Below the pieces are notes generated by a model that was not told where the DNA came from, did not search any database, and saw only the letters and a program-made list of their open reading frames with translations. The position numbers were made by a program, and so were the translations under genes. Shown here piece by piece: positions 24,588 to 31,879 of a DNA stretch of 64,000 nt. This DNA comes from Synechococcales cyanobacterium CNB (GTDB lineage Bacteria; Planctomycetota; Phycisphaerae; Phycisphaerales; UBA1924). The stretch lies in assembly GCA_030263455.1 (NCBI GenBank), contig SZOZ01000002.1, positions 310,001 through 374,000 on the forward strand. Direction: 5' to 3'. The number at the start of each line of letters is the position of its first letter. The stretch's first letter is position 1.

Positions 24588-25151
24588 TTACTCGCCGGCG
24601 AGCGCTCGCTCGACCCCCTCGACGATGCAGTGCAGGATGAGCATGTGCAGTTCCTGAATGCGGTCGCTGGTGTCGCCGGGGACGATCCATTCGAGGTCGC
24701 ACCGGGCGCGGAGCCGCCCGCCGTCGCCCCCGAGCAGGGCGACGGTGACGATGCCGCGCTCGCGTGCGGCCTCGACCGCCCGCACGACGTTCTCGGAGTT
24801 GCCGCTGGTGCTGAGCGCGAAGAGGACGTCGCCCTCGCGCCCGAGGGCCTCGACCCAGCGGCTGAAGACCCGCTCGTAGCCGTAGTCGTTCGCGGTGCAG
24901 GTGATGTGGCCGGGGTCGGTGCAGGCGATCGCGGGAAGGGCGGGGCGGTCGTGGCGGAAGCGGCCTGTGAGTTCCTCGCAGAAGTGCATGGCGTCGCAGG
25001 CCGAGCCTCCGTTGCCGCAAGCGAGCACCTTGCCCCCCGCGCCGAACCGCTCGGCGACGAGGGCGGCGGCCCGGGCGATGCGCTCGACGGCATCGGCGTC
25101 GGCGAGAAGCCGGTCAAGGGCGTCGCGGGCCTGGAGGAGCGATCGACGCAT
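24588..25151 (-). CDS. gmhA: phosphoheptose isomerase GmhA
   Basis: A 187-residue SIS-domain isomerase that converts sedoheptulose 7-phosphate to D-glycero-D-manno-heptose 7-phosphate, the first step of ADP-heptose synthesis for lipopolysaccharide core or glycan. Hallmarks are GGKVLACGNGGSACDAMHF, EELTGRF, FALSTSGNSENVV and DRIQELHMLILH, which hold the phosphate-binding Ser residues and the catalytic Glu and His. The ATG at 25151 matches the family N-terminus and has TACACT 6 nt upstream. A GTG 11 codons earlier is less likely. No other heptose gene is present here. Confidence 0.9.
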   Translation of the reverse strand: MRRSLLQARDALDRLLADADAVERIARAAALVAERFGAGGKVLACGNGGSACDAMHFCEELTGRFRHDRPALPAIACTDPGHITCTANDYGYERVFSRWVEALGREGDVLFALSTSGNSENVVRAVEAARERGIVTVALLGGDGGRLRARCDLEWIVPGDTSDRIQELHMLILHCIVEGVERALAGE

Positions 25152-25157
25152 AGGGGG

Positions 25158-25163
25158 AGTGTA
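25158..25163 (-). promoter_or_regulatory. -10-like box TACACT before gmhA
   Basis: TACACT stands 6 nt before the ATG at 25151, and no ribosome-binding site is visible. This is consistent with a leaderless gmhA mRNA. Confidence 0.45.
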
Positions 25164-25210
25164 CGGCGGGATCGTTGTTCTCACCCTTCAGAGCGAGGCT
25201 CGTTCCAGCC

Positions 25211-26170
25211 TCACCTGCGAGGGTGGTACTTGCGGTGGACGTCCTTGAGGTGGAAGCGGTCGACGTGGGTGTAGACCTGGGTGGTGGCGACATCGGCGTG
25301 GCCGAGGAGTTCCTGCACGGTGCGCAGGTCCGCGCCGCCCGCGAGCAGGTGGGTGGCGAAACTGTGGCGCAGGACGTGCGGATGGACGCCCTCCAGCCCC
25401 GCGGCCCGGGCGTGGCGGGTCACGATCTGCCAGACGGCGACGCGTTCGAGCGGGCGACCGGTGCGCGACAGGAAGACGCGGCCGAGGTCGCGCCCGTCCT
25501 CACGCACGAGGCGCGGGCGGCAGTCGGCGAGGTAGCGGTCGAGGGCGTCGCGGGCAGGCACGCCCATGGGCACGAGGCGCTGCTTGTCGCCCTTGCCTGT
25601 AACGCGGAGGACGCCGAGGTCGCGGACGAGGTCCGCGAGGGCGAGCGTTCCGACCTCGCTGGCGCGCAGGCCGCTGGCGTACAGGAGTTCGAGGATCGCC
25701 CGGTCGCGGATCCAGAGGGGGGGAGCGTCGTCCGGCGCGTCCGGGTCGGGGCGCGGGGCTGCGAGCAGGGCGCGCACCTGCTTCGGCGAGAGGACGCTGG
25801 GCAGGCGCTTCCAGCGCGTCGGCTGGTCGAGGTAGTCGGCGGGGTTCTCGGGGATGCGGCCCTGGGCGTGCAGCCAGCGGAAAAGCACCTTGATGGTCGC
25901 CAGGTGGCGGGCGACGGAAGAGGCCGCGAGGCTGCGGTCGCTGCTGAGCGAGGCGACGTGGGCGACGAGGGCGCGGGGCGTTACGTCGTCGGGCTTCTGA
26001 ACGCCCGCACGGCGGAGGTCGTCGAGCAGGTCGCGCAGGTCGCGGCCGTAGGCCTCGAGGGTGTTCGCGCTCAGGCCGCACTCGACGCGGAGGTAGGCGA
26101 GGAATGTGTCGCGCGTGCGCCGGAGAGCCGGGGGGAGGGTGTCGGTGGCTGGCTTGGTGCGCACGGGCAT
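25211..26170 (-). CDS. xerD: XerC/XerD-type tyrosine recombinase
   Basis: A 319-residue site-specific recombinase. The N-terminal SAM-like DNA-binding domain (FLAYLRVECGLSANTLEAYG, residues 24-105) is followed by the catalytic domain. Its residues are Arg in SGLRASE, the Lys in VTGKGDKQR, HVLRHSFATHLLAGG (H-x-x-R), LGHADVATTQ and the nucleophile Tyr in QVYTHVD. The length and lack of extra domains fit the housekeeping XerC/XerD pair, which resolves chromosome dimers at dif. XerD versus XerC is judged by similarity only. A 78-bp repeat copy begins 12 bases upstream of its start. Confidence 0.85.
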   Translation of the reverse strand: MPVRTKPATDTLPPALRRTRDTFLAYLRVECGLSANTLEAYGRDLRDLLDDLRRAGVQKPDDVTPRALVAHVASLSSDRSLAASSVARHLATIKVLFRWLHAQGRIPENPADYLDQPTRWKRLPSVLSPKQVRALLAAPRPDPDAPDDAPPLWIRDRAILELLYASGLRASEVGTLALADLVRDLGVLRVTGKGDKQRLVPMGVPARDALDRYLADCRPRLVREDGRDLGRVFLSRTGRPLERVAVWQIVTRHARAAGLEGVHPHVLRHSFATHLLAGGADLRTVQELLGHADVATTQVYTHVDRFHLKDVHRKYHPRR

Positions 26171-26181
26171 CGGTGCTGAAG

Positions 26182-26259
26182 GATCGGCGCGCCGGAGCGT
26201 GCGGGGCGAGAGGTTGGACGGAGCGAGAGGGGGAGTGGCCCAGGCGGGACGCCTGTGCC
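26182..26259 (+). repeat. direct repeat copy A bordering the MauE-like cassette
   Basis: This 78-bp segment matches 28235-28313 in the same orientation at roughly 80-85 % identity by eye. It shares GAGAGGT, GGACGGAGCGAGA and an identical 19-base tail CAGGCGGGACGCCTGTGCC. The tail is an imperfect palindrome (GGCCCAGGCG, then GGA, then CGCCTGTGCC; one mismatch). Confidence 0.75.
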
Positions 26260-26453
26260 TTGAGCGTCATTCACCAAGGAATGCGGTAATCCGTCGAAGG
26301 CATGCGACCGAGTCACGCATCCCCCGACCAACCGTCTACCAAGAGCACCCGGCCTCGATGCGTCTCCAGTGGCACAACTGCGCTTCGGTGGTACCAACTG
26401 GTTCGGCCGATCCACCCAAACATGCTCCTACCGATGATCGGGGATGAGGCGCG
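26260..26453. other. non-coding stretch upstream of the cassette
   Basis: The 318 bases between xerD and the MauE-like reading frame hold the repeat copy at their left end and the promoter at their right end. Between them I see no gene-like frame. The base composition looks clearly less GC-rich than the surrounding genes. Confidence 0.5.
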
Positions 26454-26482
26454 TTGCCTGCTTGACCCCCCATTGGTACTCT
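26454..26482 (+). promoter_or_regulatory. sigma-70-like promoter of the MauE-like cassette
   Basis: TTGCCT (26454-26459), a 17-base spacer, and TACTCT (26477-26482) stand 6 nt before the ATG at 26489. It is the best -35/-10 pair in the window and would give a leaderless or nearly leaderless transcript. Confidence 0.5.
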
Positions 26483-26488
26483 GGGGTC

Positions 26489-26963
26489 ATGATCGCGGAT
26501 CGAGTCCGAGCCTTGCAGCGGGAACGTACTGGCCCTTCCCGTTTGGTTAGGGGGGGGGGCGCTCTGTTGCGACCTGCTTGTCGGCGCGGTCTTCGTGCTT
26601 GCCGGAGTGCTGAAGTGGCTGCATCCTGCGCCTGCGAAGCACTTTGTTGAGCAGTTGACTTCGATGCAGCTGCCAACTGTGGGCGTGATCACTGTCGGCC
26701 TCTTCGAGTGGGTATTGGGGTTGCTGCTTCTTGCCGGCCGCTGACCGGTCTTTGCAAGCAGCATGGCCGGGCTGATACTCGCGCTCTTCAGCGGCATTCT
26801 GGGCGTCGCATACTTCCGCGGCATTCACGATTCCTGCCCTTGCCTTGGTGCTTCCACCTCGATCCCAACGGCGCTCGCCCGGAACGGAGTGCTGCTCTGC
26901 CTGATCGTTGTCGCGTTTCTGTCCCACCACACCACACTCATGAAGAGAGGAACTCCACGATGA
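26489..26963 (+). pseudogene. MauE/DoxX-like redox membrane protein, frameshifted and interrupted
   Basis: Three pieces together make one MauE-like protein. The ATG at 26489 opens a frame (MIADRVRALQRER) that runs into a ten-G tract at 26550-26559. Removing one G joins it to the next frame, which reads LLVGAVFVLAGVLKWLHP and VGLFEWVLGLLLLAGR, the first helices of the family. A TGA at 26742-26744 then interrupts it. The same frame continues with MAGLILALFSGILGVAYFRG, a Cys pair in HDSCPCLGA and RNGVLLCLIVVAFL, and ends at 26963. MauE-like proteins act with thiol-redox partners, and MauE is needed for the disulfide-rich subunit of methylamine dehydrogenase. Its end overlaps the Cys-rich gene as ATGA, so the two were once coupled. 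Confidence 0.65.
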
Positions 26964-27301
26964 CGTACCGTGTTCGACTCTTGATCAGCACCTTGGCCGC
27001 CTGTGCCCTTTGCTCCCTCACCCTCGCGTGCTATGCATCCATCGAGGACGAGGTGTTTGCCATCGAAGACAACGGTCTCGACTCGGCCGGGTTCGGCCGG
27101 CAATCATGCGGCGGCTGGTGCGGGAACACATGGTTCGAGATCTCGACCTGCCTGAACAGCCAGAAATGCTGCGGGTGGTACACCTGCGGGGCGTCCGGTG
27201 CGACCGGACAGAACACCTGCTGCAACTCGGGCATGGTCTGCAGCGATGGACGCCAGACGACACCTCCTTCGGCACCGCGTTGCCTCACCTCCGGTTCGTG
27301 A
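26960..27301 (+). CDS. small Cys-rich exported protein, probable lipoprotein
   Basis: A 113-residue protein. The ATG at 26960 has GAGAGGAA about 6 nt upstream. The N-terminus is a signal peptide, STLAACALCSLTLAC, whose last Cys could be lipidated. The mature part of about 85 residues has eleven Cys in patterns such as CGGWCG, KCCGWYTC and NTCCNSG, resembling a knotted extracellular peptide. No conserved enzyme domain is visible. It is coupled upstream to the MauE-like frame and downstream (TGATG) to a lipoprotein gene. The number of Cys makes disulfide bonding almost certain if it is exported; the function is unknown. Confidence 0.6.
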   Translation: MTYRVRLLISTLAACALCSLTLACYASIEDEVFAIEDNGLDSAGFGRQSCGGWCGNTWFEISTCLNSQKCCGWYTCGASGATGQNTCCNSGMVCSDGRQTTPPSAPRCLTSGS

Positions 27302-28128
27302 TGGCGGCGTCTGACGCTGCCACAGTTGTACGACGCATTGCGGTGGCGGCGGCGGTTGTGCTTACCGTCGCTGCCCTGCTTGTCAGCGCGTGTCGCACGC
27401 CTGAAGCACCGGCTGGACGCGCGCGGCCGGAGCACGAGTCGCGTCAAGCCTGGCTCGATCCTCGGACCACAAACCGCGATGCTCTGCAGGCCGTTCTGGA
27501 TGCCCTGTGCGCGCCGATGCTCAACCAAGGCGGAACCAATCACGAAGCCGCCTTGGACTTCAACGCTCCTCGGGATCTGTACGAGTGTGCGCGAGCTGTT
27601 CTCCTGTCCTTGCTTTCCGGCGACTCGACCCCGTACCTCGTTACGATGTCGGCGCGCGCCGCCACGATCGACCACCCGATGTGCCTGGCGATCGCTGAGG
27701 ACTGGTCCGAGTGGCGGCTGATCCACCCGCTCGACACGTCGCACATGGACGACGCACACCTGTTTCAGACGCTGTGGTCGGAACGTTCCACACGGAGGAT
27801 GGACATCCACGCTCTGGACCAGCAGTGGGCGGAGATCGGCGTAGGCATGTCCGTCGATTACACACGAGACAGATGGCCATACGAAGGGGTGCGCGCGTCG
27901 ATGAGCGTGTTTATCCCCCCTACCGGCCGTCTCTCAGCGTCCGAAGGCCAGAGGATCGACGGTACGCCATCCTCCGCCCACGTTACTGTGCGCGTGGTCT
28001 ATGGCGATGGACAAGCGGGAATGCTTCGTGTTAACTTCTTCTACGATACGACTGCGGGGCGGTGGTACCCAATCACCCTAAGCGTCGCGTCTGACTCGCT
28101 TGAGCAGTGGCCGTTCCCGTTCTTTTAG
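27301..28128 (+). CDS. lipoprotein of unknown function
   Basis: A 275-residue protein with a clear lipoprotein leader (VAAAVVLTVAALLVSAC, Cys near residue 27). The mature part has no repeat or motif I can name. It is a mixed alpha/beta sequence with FQTLWSERSTRRMDIHALDQ in the middle and a C-terminal strand-rich end (AHVTVRVVYGDGQAGMLRVN) typical of periplasmic domains. Its ATG shares a base with the stop of the Cys-rich gene. Codon choice and GC content look less extreme than in neighbouring operons, in keeping with an acquired cassette. Confidence 0.6.
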   Translation: MAASDAATVVRRIAVAAAVVLTVAALLVSACRTPEAPAGRARPEHESRQAWLDPRTTNRDALQAVLDALCAPMLNQGGTNHEAALDFNAPRDLYECARAVLLSLLSGDSTPYLVTMSARAATIDHPMCLAIAEDWSEWRLIHPLDTSHMDDAHLFQTLWSERSTRRMDIHALDQQWAEIGVGMSVDYTRDRWPYEGVRASMSVFIPPTGRLSASEGQRIDGTPSSAHVTVRVVYGDGQAGMLRVNFFYDTTAGRWYPITLSVASDSLEQWPFPFF

Positions 28129-28234
28129 GTCTCGATATGAGGCCACGGGGTCGTGACGGCGTTCTGTGCGCCCCATGTCCACGCACCGTCGGTACCTGCT
28201 CGTGCGAATCGGCAGGGTGGAGCGCGTTGAGGGA

Positions 28235-28313
28235 GATCATCGCGCCGGGGCGGGCGGAGCGAGAGGTCGGACGGAGCGAGATGAAGAACGGGCACAGGCG
28301 GGACGCCTGTGCC
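28235..28313 (+). repeat. direct repeat copy B, downstream border of the cassette
   Basis: Partner of the repeat at 26182-26259. Here the palindrome is perfect: GGCACAGGCG, loop GGA, CGCCTGTGCC (28291-28313). It begins 106 bases after the lipoprotein stop. Confidence 0.75.
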
Positions 28314-28329
28314 ACCGGGAGGGGGGTGG

Positions 28330-28359
28330 AAAGAAAAACGCCCCGGCGCGGGCCGGGGC
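28330..28359 (-). terminator. intrinsic terminator of the first flagellin gene
   Basis: On the minus strand GCCCCGGC and GCCGGGGC pair around a 4-nt loop and are followed by GTTTTTCTTT. This is a textbook hairpin with a T run, about 60 bases after the flagellin stop at 28421. Confidence 0.85.
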
Positions 28360-28381
28360 GAGTGGGGTTGGAGGAGAGGAG

Positions 28382-28398
28382 GCGGGCAGGACGCCCGC
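28382..28398. repeat. short palindrome after the flagellin stop
   Basis: GCGGGC, loop AGGAC, GCCCGC lies between the flagellin stop and its terminator. Its core GGC-AGGAC-GCC resembles the palindrome of the 79-bp repeat (GGCG-GGA-CGCC), so it may be a relative of that element. No gene occurs between 28129 and 28420; the stretch holds this palindrome, the terminator and repeat copy B. Confidence 0.45.
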
Positions 28399-28420
28399 TC
28401 CGTATATGGGTTCAGAAGGA

Positions 28421-29956
28421 TCAGCCAAGGAGGGCCAGGGCGGCCTGCGGCTGCGAGTTGGCGAGCGCCAGAACCTGGGTCGAGGCCTGGGCGAGGATCT
28501 GCGAGCGGGTCAGCTCGGCGGTCTCGGAGGCGAAATCGGCGTCGCGGATCGAGCTCTCGGCGGCGGCGGTGTTCTCGACCGCGATGCCGAGGGAGCGGAT
28601 GGTGGCGCCGACGGTGTTCTTCTGGAAGGCGCCGAGGCGTCCGCGGGCTGCGGAGATCTGGGCGATGGCCTCGCCGACGATCTTCTGGGCGGACGTGCCG
28701 TCGCTATCGACGATGTTGTAGGCGCGGCCGGCGGCGAGGTCGTTGAGGAAGCCGATACTGCTGTTGCCGAGCTTGCGGACCGCGAAGTCCGCGATGCCGA
28801 GGGAGACCTTGCCGGCGATGTCGACGGAGCCGGCGAGCTGGAAGGACGCGCCGCCGCCGGTGATGGTGAAGGCGGAGAGGGTCTGGAGCGACTGGGCGTC
28901 GGCGGTGGCGAGAGTGACCTCGAGGTCGAGGGTGTCGGTGTTGATGCGTGCGGTCTTGCCGCGCGAGGTGGCCGCGATGCCGTTGATGTTGATGCCGACG
29001 TCCTGACCGGAGTCGCGGAGACCGTTGGCGGCGGTGTTGGAGTCGAACTTGGCGGCGATCGTGGTGTTGACGGTGGAGGCGTCGTCGGACTCGAAGTGAT
29101 AGATGCCGAGGTTGTCGTCGCCGTTCTGGATGCCGGCGTCATTGACGACCTTGACGGAGACGAACTCGTTGGAGCCGAAGCCGTCGCTCTTGATGGTGAA
29201 GCCGCCGGTGAAGGCGCCCTCGGCAGCGACCGAGGCGACGAGGCCGGTCACGTCGGTGAAGCTGTTGATGTTGGCGACGATGGTGGCGAGCGAGGTGTTG
29301 GAGGCGAAGGAAAGCTCGCGGCTTCCCTTGCTGCCGGTGATCTCGATGGTGAAGTTGCCGGCGTTCGCGCCTCCGAAGTTCAGCGCGGTGCCGCCCATGG
29401 AGAGGAACATGATGCCCTGCTGGGCGGACTGGGTCACGACGAGGTCGACGCCGAGGCTGGAGCCGGTGAACTTGGCGGCGTTGATGCGGTAGTCGGTGAT
29501 GGCCGACGAGACGCTCTCGACCGTGAAGTCCATGTTGCCGTTCAGGAGCTTCATGCCCTGGAAGGCGGTGCTGCTGGAGATGCGGTCGATGGTCTGGAGG
29601 ATGGAGTCGATCTGGAGCTGGTTCGCCTGACGCTCGTCCTGAGAGAGGCCGGCGGAGTTCGAGCTGGCGGTGAGGAGGCCCTGGAGCTCGGTGAGCAGAC
29701 CGGAGATCTCCTGCAGACCGCCCTCGGCGATGTTCACGACCTGATCGGCACGCTGGGCGTTGGCGATCGCGGCGTTCGTCGCCTTGAGTTCGGCGCGGAG
29801 GGCCTCGGAGGCGATCAGCCCCGCGGGGTCGTCCTTCCCGCGGTTGATCCGCAGGCCGGTGCTCAGCCGCTCGAGCGACTTGCTGAGGTTCGAGTTGTTC
29901 AGGCCGAGCACGCGCTGGGCCACCAGGGACTGAACGTTCGTGTTGATCCGACTCAT
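28421..29956 (-). CDS. flagellin
   Basis: A 511-residue filament protein. The N-terminal D0/D1 region (MSRINTNVQSLVAQRVLGLN, LSKSLERLSTGLRINRGKDD, PAGLIASE) and C-terminal D1/D0 region (ESSIRDADFASETAELTRSQ, ending ANSQPQAALALLG) are canonical. The variable centre (about 150-400) contains a flagellin IN-type module (GSRELSFASNTSLATIVANI). It lacks a signal peptide, as expected for type III export. It is the last gene of the flagellar run, 336 bases after the other flagellin and followed by a strong terminator. CACGGAGGA precedes the ATG. Confidence 0.93.
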   Translation of the reverse strand: MSRINTNVQSLVAQRVLGLNNSNLSKSLERLSTGLRINRGKDDPAGLIASEALRAELKATNAAIANAQRADQVVNIAEGGLQEISGLLTELQGLLTASSNSAGLSQDERQANQLQIDSILQTIDRISSSTAFQGMKLLNGNMDFTVESVSSAITDYRINAAKFTGSSLGVDLVVTQSAQQGIMFLSMGGTALNFGGANAGNFTIEITGSKGSRELSFASNTSLATIVANINSFTDVTGLVASVAAEGAFTGGFTIKSDGFGSNEFVSVKVVNDAGIQNGDDNLGIYHFESDDASTVNTTIAAKFDSNTAANGLRDSGQDVGININGIAATSRGKTARINTDTLDLEVTLATADAQSLQTLSAFTITGGGASFQLAGSVDIAGKVSLGIADFAVRKLGNSSIGFLNDLAAGRAYNIVDSDGTSAQKIVGEAIAQISAARGRLGAFQKNTVGATIRSLGIAVENTAAAESSIRDADFASETAELTRSQILAQASTQVLALANSQPQAALALLG

Positions 29957-29960
29957 GGGG

Positions 29961-29969
29961 TCCTCCGTG
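29961..29969 (-). promoter_or_regulatory. ribosome-binding site with CsrA-like GGA motifs (flagellin 1)
   Basis: CACGGAGGA, 4 nt before the ATG, is identical to the nonamer before the second flagellin (31843-31851). It contains two GGA triplets over the ribosome-binding site, the place where CsrA blocks flagellin translation in FliW/CsrA systems. Confidence 0.5.
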
Positions 29970-30232
29970 CGCTGATCTGGGACGGGGCTGTCCGTTCCAA
30001 CCGTCCGTTTGTCGTGGTCGCCGCAACGAGCAGCCGACCCACGGCCCCCGACGGAAACGCACCGTCGCGGAACCGACCCGGAACGCCCGGGCGATCACGC
30101 TCGGCTCCACCTGCCGGGGGAAACCGAGGTTCAGGTGGGATCGGATGCGGCGGGAGGTCGGTTGAGTCCGCCTTGAGACTTCGTGACGCCTTTTCTTGCG
30201 TTCACCCGGAAGCCGGGGCGTCTGGAGCGCAC
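29970..30232. other. intergenic leader region between the two flagellin genes
   Basis: No gene-like frame is seen. On the minus strand a stem GGACGG/CCGTCC encloses two GGA triplets close to the flagellin start. A second stem, CCACCTG/CAGGTGG, spans about 30108-30140. A stretch TCAAGGCGGACTCAACCGAC near 30160-30180 faintly resembles a flagellar sigma-28 promoter but the match is weak. The separate leader suggests flagellin 1 also has its own promoter. Confidence 0.35.
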
Positions 30233-30258
30233 AAAGACGCCCCGCCCTGGGGGGCGGG
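30233..30258 (-). terminator. terminator of the second flagellin gene
   Basis: On the minus strand CCCGCCC and GGGCGGG pair around a short loop (plus-strand stem at 30241-30247 and 30252-30258), followed by GCGTCTTTGT. The T run is short, so read-through into flagellin 1 is possible. Confidence 0.6.
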
Positions 30259-30292
30259 ACGTGTGTCGGATCGGCGGATGGTCCGATAAGAA

Positions 30293-31837
30293 TCAGCCGA
30301 GCAACTGGAGAACCTGCTGCGCCTGCTGGTTGGCGATCGTGAGCACGGTCGCGCCGGCCGAGGCGAGGATCTGGGCACGGTTCAGTTGCGAAGTCTCGAG
30401 GGCGAAGTCCGCGTCGCGGATGGCGGAACTGCTTGCGCTCAGGTTCTCGAACGCGGCCTGCATCGAGCGGACGTTGGTCTGCACCACGTTGCGCTCGAAG
30501 GCGCCGAGTCGGCCTCGGAGGACCGATGTCTCGTCGATTGCGGCGGCGATGACCTGGTTCGCCCCCGTGAAGTCGTTGCGTGCCATCGAAGCGGTGATGG
30601 AGTTCTCACCACCTGACTTGAGCGAGGAGAGGAACGCGAGGGTGCCGTTGATGAGCGTCGCGCCGAGGTTCGAGGCGGCGACGGAGGGAATGCCGACGTT
30701 GATCTGCTGCTGGATGGAGACCTCGGGACCGACCTGGAACATCGCCCCGCCGCCGGTGACGTAGAAGGTGCTGCTGGAGGAGGTCGGGTCGGTGGCGAAG
30801 TCGGCGTCGAGGAGGAGGTCCACGCCGAGGGTCTGGGTGCTGAGTTTGACGCGGAGTCCGTTGCCGCTGCCGACGATGCCGTTGACGAGCGCAGAGACGT
30901 CCTGTCCCTTGTCGCGTGTGGCGGTGATGACGTCGGTCCAGGGGAACCCGCCGGTGTAGTCGGGCATGGGGACGCCATCGTTGAACTTGTGCAGGATCCA
31001 AGCGTCGTCGCTGGGGTTGTTGGGCGGGTTGAGGCGCTTGACGGAGACGAAGGCGGCAGAGCCGTAGTCCACGCTGCTGAAGACGACGCCGGAGTTGACG
31101 TCGCCGTTGATGAGTTGTGCCTTGACGCCCGTGGCGGAGGAAAGCTTGTTGATGGCGTTGGCGACGTCGGAGAGCGGGATGCCGGAGGCGAAGGTGAGCA
31201 CCTGGACGCCCTTGGGTCCGGCGATCTCGAGTGTGACGGTGGAGAGCACCTCGCCCGGGGGCGTGGTGCCGCCGTTGTAGAAGAGGTTGCCGGTCTGGGC
31301 GGAGGCGATGACGTCCACGTCGACCTGGATGGCGGCGTTGCCGACGAAGCTGGCGTGGGTGATGCGGGCGTGGTCGATGGCGCTGGGAGCGAGTCCCGAG
31401 AGCGTGTAGTCGAGGGAGCCGTTGAGGAGCTTGAGACCGCCGAAGGTGGCGGTATTGCTGATGCGGGTGATGGAGTCGATGGCCGAGTCGATCTGGAGCT
31501 GGTTGGCGTTGCGCTCGTCCTCGGAGTTTGCGCCGGTGTTGGCGGCCTCGACGATGAGGGCACGGATGGAGTTCAGCAGGTCGTTCACCTCGGCGAGGGA
31601 GGCCTCGGTCGTGGCGATGACGTTGCTGGAGCGCTCCGCGTTGCGCAAGGCCTGGCGCACGCCCTCGAGGTCCGATCGGATGCGCTCGGACGTGATGAGG
31701 CCCGCCGGGTCGTCGCTGCCGCGGTTGATCCGCAGCCCGGTGGACAGGCGTTCGAGCCTCAACCCCAGTTCCGCGTTGGTGGAGCGCAGGTGCGCCTGCG
31801 CGATCATGCTGGGGATGTTCGTGTTGATCCTAGCCAT
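30293..31837 (-). CDS. flagellin
   Basis: A 514-residue second flagellin, clearly diverged from the one at 28421. Shared ends are MARINTNIPSMIAQAHL, LRLERLSTGLRINRGSDD and the C-terminal SSAIRDADFALETSQLNRAQ with ANQQAQQVLQLLG. The central domain again has the IN-type motif (GVQVLTFASGIPLSDVANAI) and further divergent strands. GGAGG lies 6 nt before the ATG. Only 42 bases separate it from csrA, so csrA and this flagellin are probably co-transcribed. Two different flagellins suggest a composite filament. Confidence 0.93.
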   Translation of the reverse strand: MARINTNIPSMIAQAHLRSTNAELGLRLERLSTGLRINRGSDDPAGLITSERIRSDLEGVRQALRNAERSSNVIATTEASLAEVNDLLNSIRALIVEAANTGANSEDERNANQLQIDSAIDSITRISNTATFGGLKLLNGSLDYTLSGLAPSAIDHARITHASFVGNAAIQVDVDVIASAQTGNLFYNGGTTPPGEVLSTVTLEIAGPKGVQVLTFASGIPLSDVANAINKLSSATGVKAQLINGDVNSGVVFSSVDYGSAAFVSVKRLNPPNNPSDDAWILHKFNDGVPMPDYTGGFPWTDVITATRDKGQDVSALVNGIVGSGNGLRVKLSTQTLGVDLLLDADFATDPTSSSSTFYVTGGGAMFQVGPEVSIQQQINVGIPSVAASNLGATLINGTLAFLSSLKSGGENSITASMARNDFTGANQVIAAAIDETSVLRGRLGAFERNVVQTNVRSMQAAFENLSASSSAIRDADFALETSQLNRAQILASAGATVLTIANQQAQQVLQLLG

Positions 31838-31842
31838 GACAA

Positions 31843-31851
31843 TCCTCCGTG
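31843..31851 (-). promoter_or_regulatory. ribosome-binding site with CsrA-like GGA motifs (flagellin 2)
   Basis: CACGGAGGA, 5 nt before the flagellin ATG, is identical to the nonamer before flagellin 1 and a plausible CsrA target overlapping the ribosome-binding site. Confidence 0.5.
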
Positions 31852-31879
31852 ATTGAGGCTAAGTGCGTGCTGCGCGCGG

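Noticed and set aside
26260-28234. The MauE-like cassette as an insertion sequence or transposon
   Set aside because: No transposase, no terminal inverted repeats and no short target duplication are visible; only direct repeats are present.
30150-30190. Sigma-28 promoter before flagellin 1
   Set aside because: Only a partial -10-like ACCGAC and a displaced TCAA are seen; spacing and sequence are too far from consensus to list as a feature.
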